Assembly: GCA_034766995.1 (NCBI GenBank)
Contig: CM068322.1
Coordinates: 6,262,089-6,326,088 of the forward strand
Source: Acanthacorydalis orientalis
Lineage: Eukaryota > Arthropoda > Insecta > Megaloptera > Corydalidae
Length of the DNA: 64,000 nt
Direction of reading: 5' to 3'
Shown: positions 61,081 to 64,000 of the stretch, piece by piece
Numbering within the stretch: the first letter of the stretch is position 1
Layout: each line of letters opens with the position of its first letter
Notes under the pieces: generated by a model
Seen by the model: only the letters and a program-made list of their open reading frames with translations
Databases searched by the model: none
Told to the model about the DNA's origin: nothing
Position numbers and translations under genes: made by a program

Positions 61081-62961
61081 CCACGGTCGTATATAACCGT
61101 GGTAACAATACATTGGCGTAAGCTTAATTAATTAGCTATTAATAATAAAATTTAATATTTTTATTCAATTAATAATTGTCAGCTATAATGAACCAATTAG
61201 TATATTATTGTTGTTTTATTACGAATCGTAGTTGCTTTCACTAATAGATATGGCAGCATGAATGTATGAGAAATAAAAATATCAACAATTGAAATAGCTT
61301 CTAATTAATAGATAAATTTTGAAAGATTTGGAAGGTCAATAATTTTTAACATAAAATATGATTAAAAAAATAAAACCTTATATGGGAACAGAACCTTATA
61401 CTTTATGAGTTTGAAGCGAATAAGTGAGAGGTATTAAGTTGTATAAATAGGCTTAGGACTTCACTCGACGAATTATAATATATAGTATTTGCTATTTTAA
61501 TGAAAGAAAGTTAAAATGAATATACTTGATCTATTTTTGCCATTTAAGGTACTAAGGCTGTATAAATACGATTTCGTTTCTTGTAAATTTGATCTAAATG
61601 AAAACATTGTTTTTAAGTAATTCGTAATACATCTATTTTATTCTAAACTTTCTTAAACACGCACATTATTCATGAGACGATCTATTAATCACATAACGCA
61701 TGATTTGACACTACAACTATATTCTATTATGATAGTCGAGCATCTGTCTGGTGGCAAAGTATGAGAAAAATTTGAAAACTGAAACGTTAGTTTGTAATGA
61801 AACGATGCGATGAGTTTATACAGTACACAGTTTACGAACGGTTTTGTTTAAGTTTTTTGCTACATGGTATTATACCTGTTTGTTGCGGAAATGAAGTGAA
61901 GTGTTCTCAGTTGTAATATTTTCTTATATACACACAAAAATATCTGATATTTGTAAAAATGACCGTTTATGATTTGATGCTTTATGTCATAGTTTAATTA
62001 TTTTATTTTATATCTTACCAGTAGCAATCCAATAGATGCCGACTGTAAATTTAGTAATTAATACCAAACAGTTTGTCTCTATACACTACAACATAATCGT
62101 ATTGACTAGTTTTTTTTTCTTAAAATCTATTTGGCTGAACCTAACGATTAATTTTTAATTAGAATAACCGTCAAGCAACGTTAGAAAGATCGGATCAATT
62201 TCTTCACATAAAAATTGAATCATAGAAACAAGAACTAGGAATAATTACGATCAGAAACGTTATATATGTTCTGTGATAAATGCTAGAGATGAGAGAATAA
62301 AAATAGTTACTGAAAGTATTTGAGAAAAATATGTTTTTATTCAGTATTTCATCTTTGGAATCGAAAAGTCTGAGTATAAGTAAAACAATATGCACACTAA
62401 ATAGATTTTACTACAGCTTGGAATAATTGTGACGAAGTAGTCTCCTGCTCGGCATTCCATCATCGGTATTGCACTTCTTTTAAGTGAATTATAAACAATA
62501 TTATCATTAAATGTAAACTCTTTTATGAAACCAGTTTAACTAATGCACACCAATACGTTTTTCTTATAGCAAAATACGCATCAAAATAGCAAAAATGCAT
62601 ATTTTATGTTTTTAGATTTTAAAGTGTATGTCTATATTTTAAATACAATACAAAATAAAAAAGTTAAAAAGCAGGCAGCTTAAGATGTCTTAAAAAGTAT
62701 TCAAGATTACTAAGTGAAACTACACTTAAATGAAAAGTTTGTCTACAACAATCAGTGCGTTTCCTAATGATTGCGCAAAAGCGATTGTATGTAATTTCAA
62801 ATTATATTTGTTTATATATTTTAAACAAAACATAGCGTTTGTGGTGTTACAGATTGTTTTATTTAATTGTCTTGCTGTGAAATGAACTGGTAATAATATT
62901 TATTTATCTTTTATTAGAATGTATTTTTTTGTAACAATGCTATATTTATATTTAATCACTA

Positions 62962-62963
<2 letters not shown>

Positions 62964-63009
<46 letters not shown>

Positions 63010-63015
63010 CATATA
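62964..63015. repeat. (TA)n microsatellite
   Basis: About 20 TA units then TACATACATA. Confidence 0.9.
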
Positions 63016-64000
63016 TATTTCCCAATAATACAAACAGTATTACCAATTTTATACATATAAGAAAAGCATGCATACACATTTTCAACATTTTCATGAAAAA
63101 ATTCAAATAATAAAATTTTCGACATATTTACTTTTTACTCAATAATTATTAAATTTATTTATTAATTTTTATCAGTTTGTATCTTATTTTGATCTTTTTA
63201 CATCAGTCTAATTTCTTTTTCTTTTTTTATTCTGCTGACAAATGATCAGAAGCGTTGTATGGTCAACCCATCTAAATTTTTGTATTGAAGTACACTATAT
63301 CATAGTACAATTTTAGATTTTTACTTAAATATCACACTACGAGCATTATGAATCAAGAAAGGGTAATATGATATCATTAGTTTGTTTTGATTTTTTTCAT
63401 TTTCTAGAAATATGATTGTTAAAATTATACGTAATTTGTATTTATAAAAGATCTCTATACAACTAAAATCATATTTTAACTTAACACTATCATTTTTAAT
63501 TTTTATTTAGAAAAAATATTTATTCCATTATTTATTTTGACTGTTTCCTTTTTGAAAATTTAGGACGAACGCAAATGATAATCTCACCAAAAGAACTTGA
63601 ATGTTTCGTATAACTTTACTATTCGATTCTAAAAATTTAGAATTAGTAAAATTACATATTATTTAATAAAAAAAAATCAATACAATAGTTTCTGAAAATT
63701 CAAGTTTAAAAAGATTTCAATTATTTGGCGGAATATATAATTTCATGTAAAAGAAATTAATGATTTTTTTTGTATACCTTTGGTCTCAACGGCTTATAAA
63801 TCTTAAAGAATAATTGAACCAAAATTGGTTGCATTTGTAGTTGTATCTTGAATAGTTTGGGATATTGGGTAGAAATCATAAAAGAAGGTAAGTTTAGAAT
63901 AAAACCTTTCAAATGGCATGTTTATTTTTCACCATAATCACCACGATTTTTAATAGTACTTCTGCTGATGTGTTACAAATTTCTTTATCTCATTAGTGGA

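Larger units (their letters stand above)
59273..64000. other. Probable RhoBTB upstream intron, no exon recognised
   Basis: AT-rich. It contains a single palindromic-MITE arm (about 60951-61080) and a TA tract (about 62964-63015). I searched the minus strand for GTPase P-loop and BTB1 motifs and saw none. Confidence 0.5.

Noticed and set aside
62395..62470. Minus-strand stretch reading AIPMMECRAGDYFVTIIP with an AG before it
   Set aside because: Considered as an upstream RhoBTB exon, but it matches no GTPase or BTB motif I know, and no donor in a fitting phase is clear.
1..64000. CRISPR arrays, operons, ribosome binding sites, rRNA or tRNA genes
   Set aside because: Nuclear animal DNA with spliced genes. 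No regularly spaced repeats with unique spacers, and no tRNA or rRNA sequence could be recognised by eye.

Overview
The window is AT-rich animal DNA with split genes. Canonical GT/AG introns, many mariner/Tc1/pogo/hAT remnants, long (TA)n microsatellites and three insect-like genes point to an insect. The mariner load and the AT-rich base composition suggest a hymenopteran such as a bee or ant, but that narrower placement is inference.

Three real genes can be read. (1) A mitochondrial methionyl-tRNA synthetase (MARS2) on the minus strand, 22650-51842. I rebuilt seven exons, all with GT/AG borders and matching phases, giving 574 codons plus stop. Coding DNA is about 6% of its 29 kb; the rest is introns filled with transposon debris. 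(2) NHP2, the L7Ae-family protein of H/ACA snoRNPs, on the plus strand at 52038-52640 in three exons (158 aa). It is divergent from MARS2, with only 195 bp between start codons, so the two probably share a bidirectional promoter. One makes mitochondrial translation machinery, the other ribosome-biogenesis machinery. (3) The 3' part of RhoBTB (atypical Rho GTPase with two BTB domains) on the minus strand, 57182 to about 59272. Its GTPase domain and most of its first BTB domain lie beyond a long intron, outside the window or unrecognised.

Layout: 1-22.6 kb is gene-free, with TA microsatellites, mariner and pogo remnants and short inverted-repeat elements. 22.65-51.84 kb is MARS2. Intron 6 holds a deleted mariner and a hAT-like element; intron 5 three mariner remnants; intron 4 a Tigger-like MITE, a solo LTR with a perfect 5-bp target duplication and a mariner; intron 2 a Tc1/mariner-like transposase relic; intron 1 palindromic MITEs, a second deleted mariner and a pogo-like end. 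52.0-52.6 kb is NHP2, with a palindromic MITE 38 bp after its stop. 53-57 kb is AT-rich spacer. 57.2-59.3 kb is RhoBTB, and 59.3-64 kb is probably its upstream intron.

The most unusual signal is at the 3' end of RhoBTB. The annotated reading frame stops at a UGA followed by C. The same frame continues 23 nt to a good splice donor, joins in phase to a downstream exon, and there encodes a hydrophobic membrane-anchor-like tail before a TAA. This looks like a candidate for programmed stop-codon readthrough giving a tail-anchored isoform.
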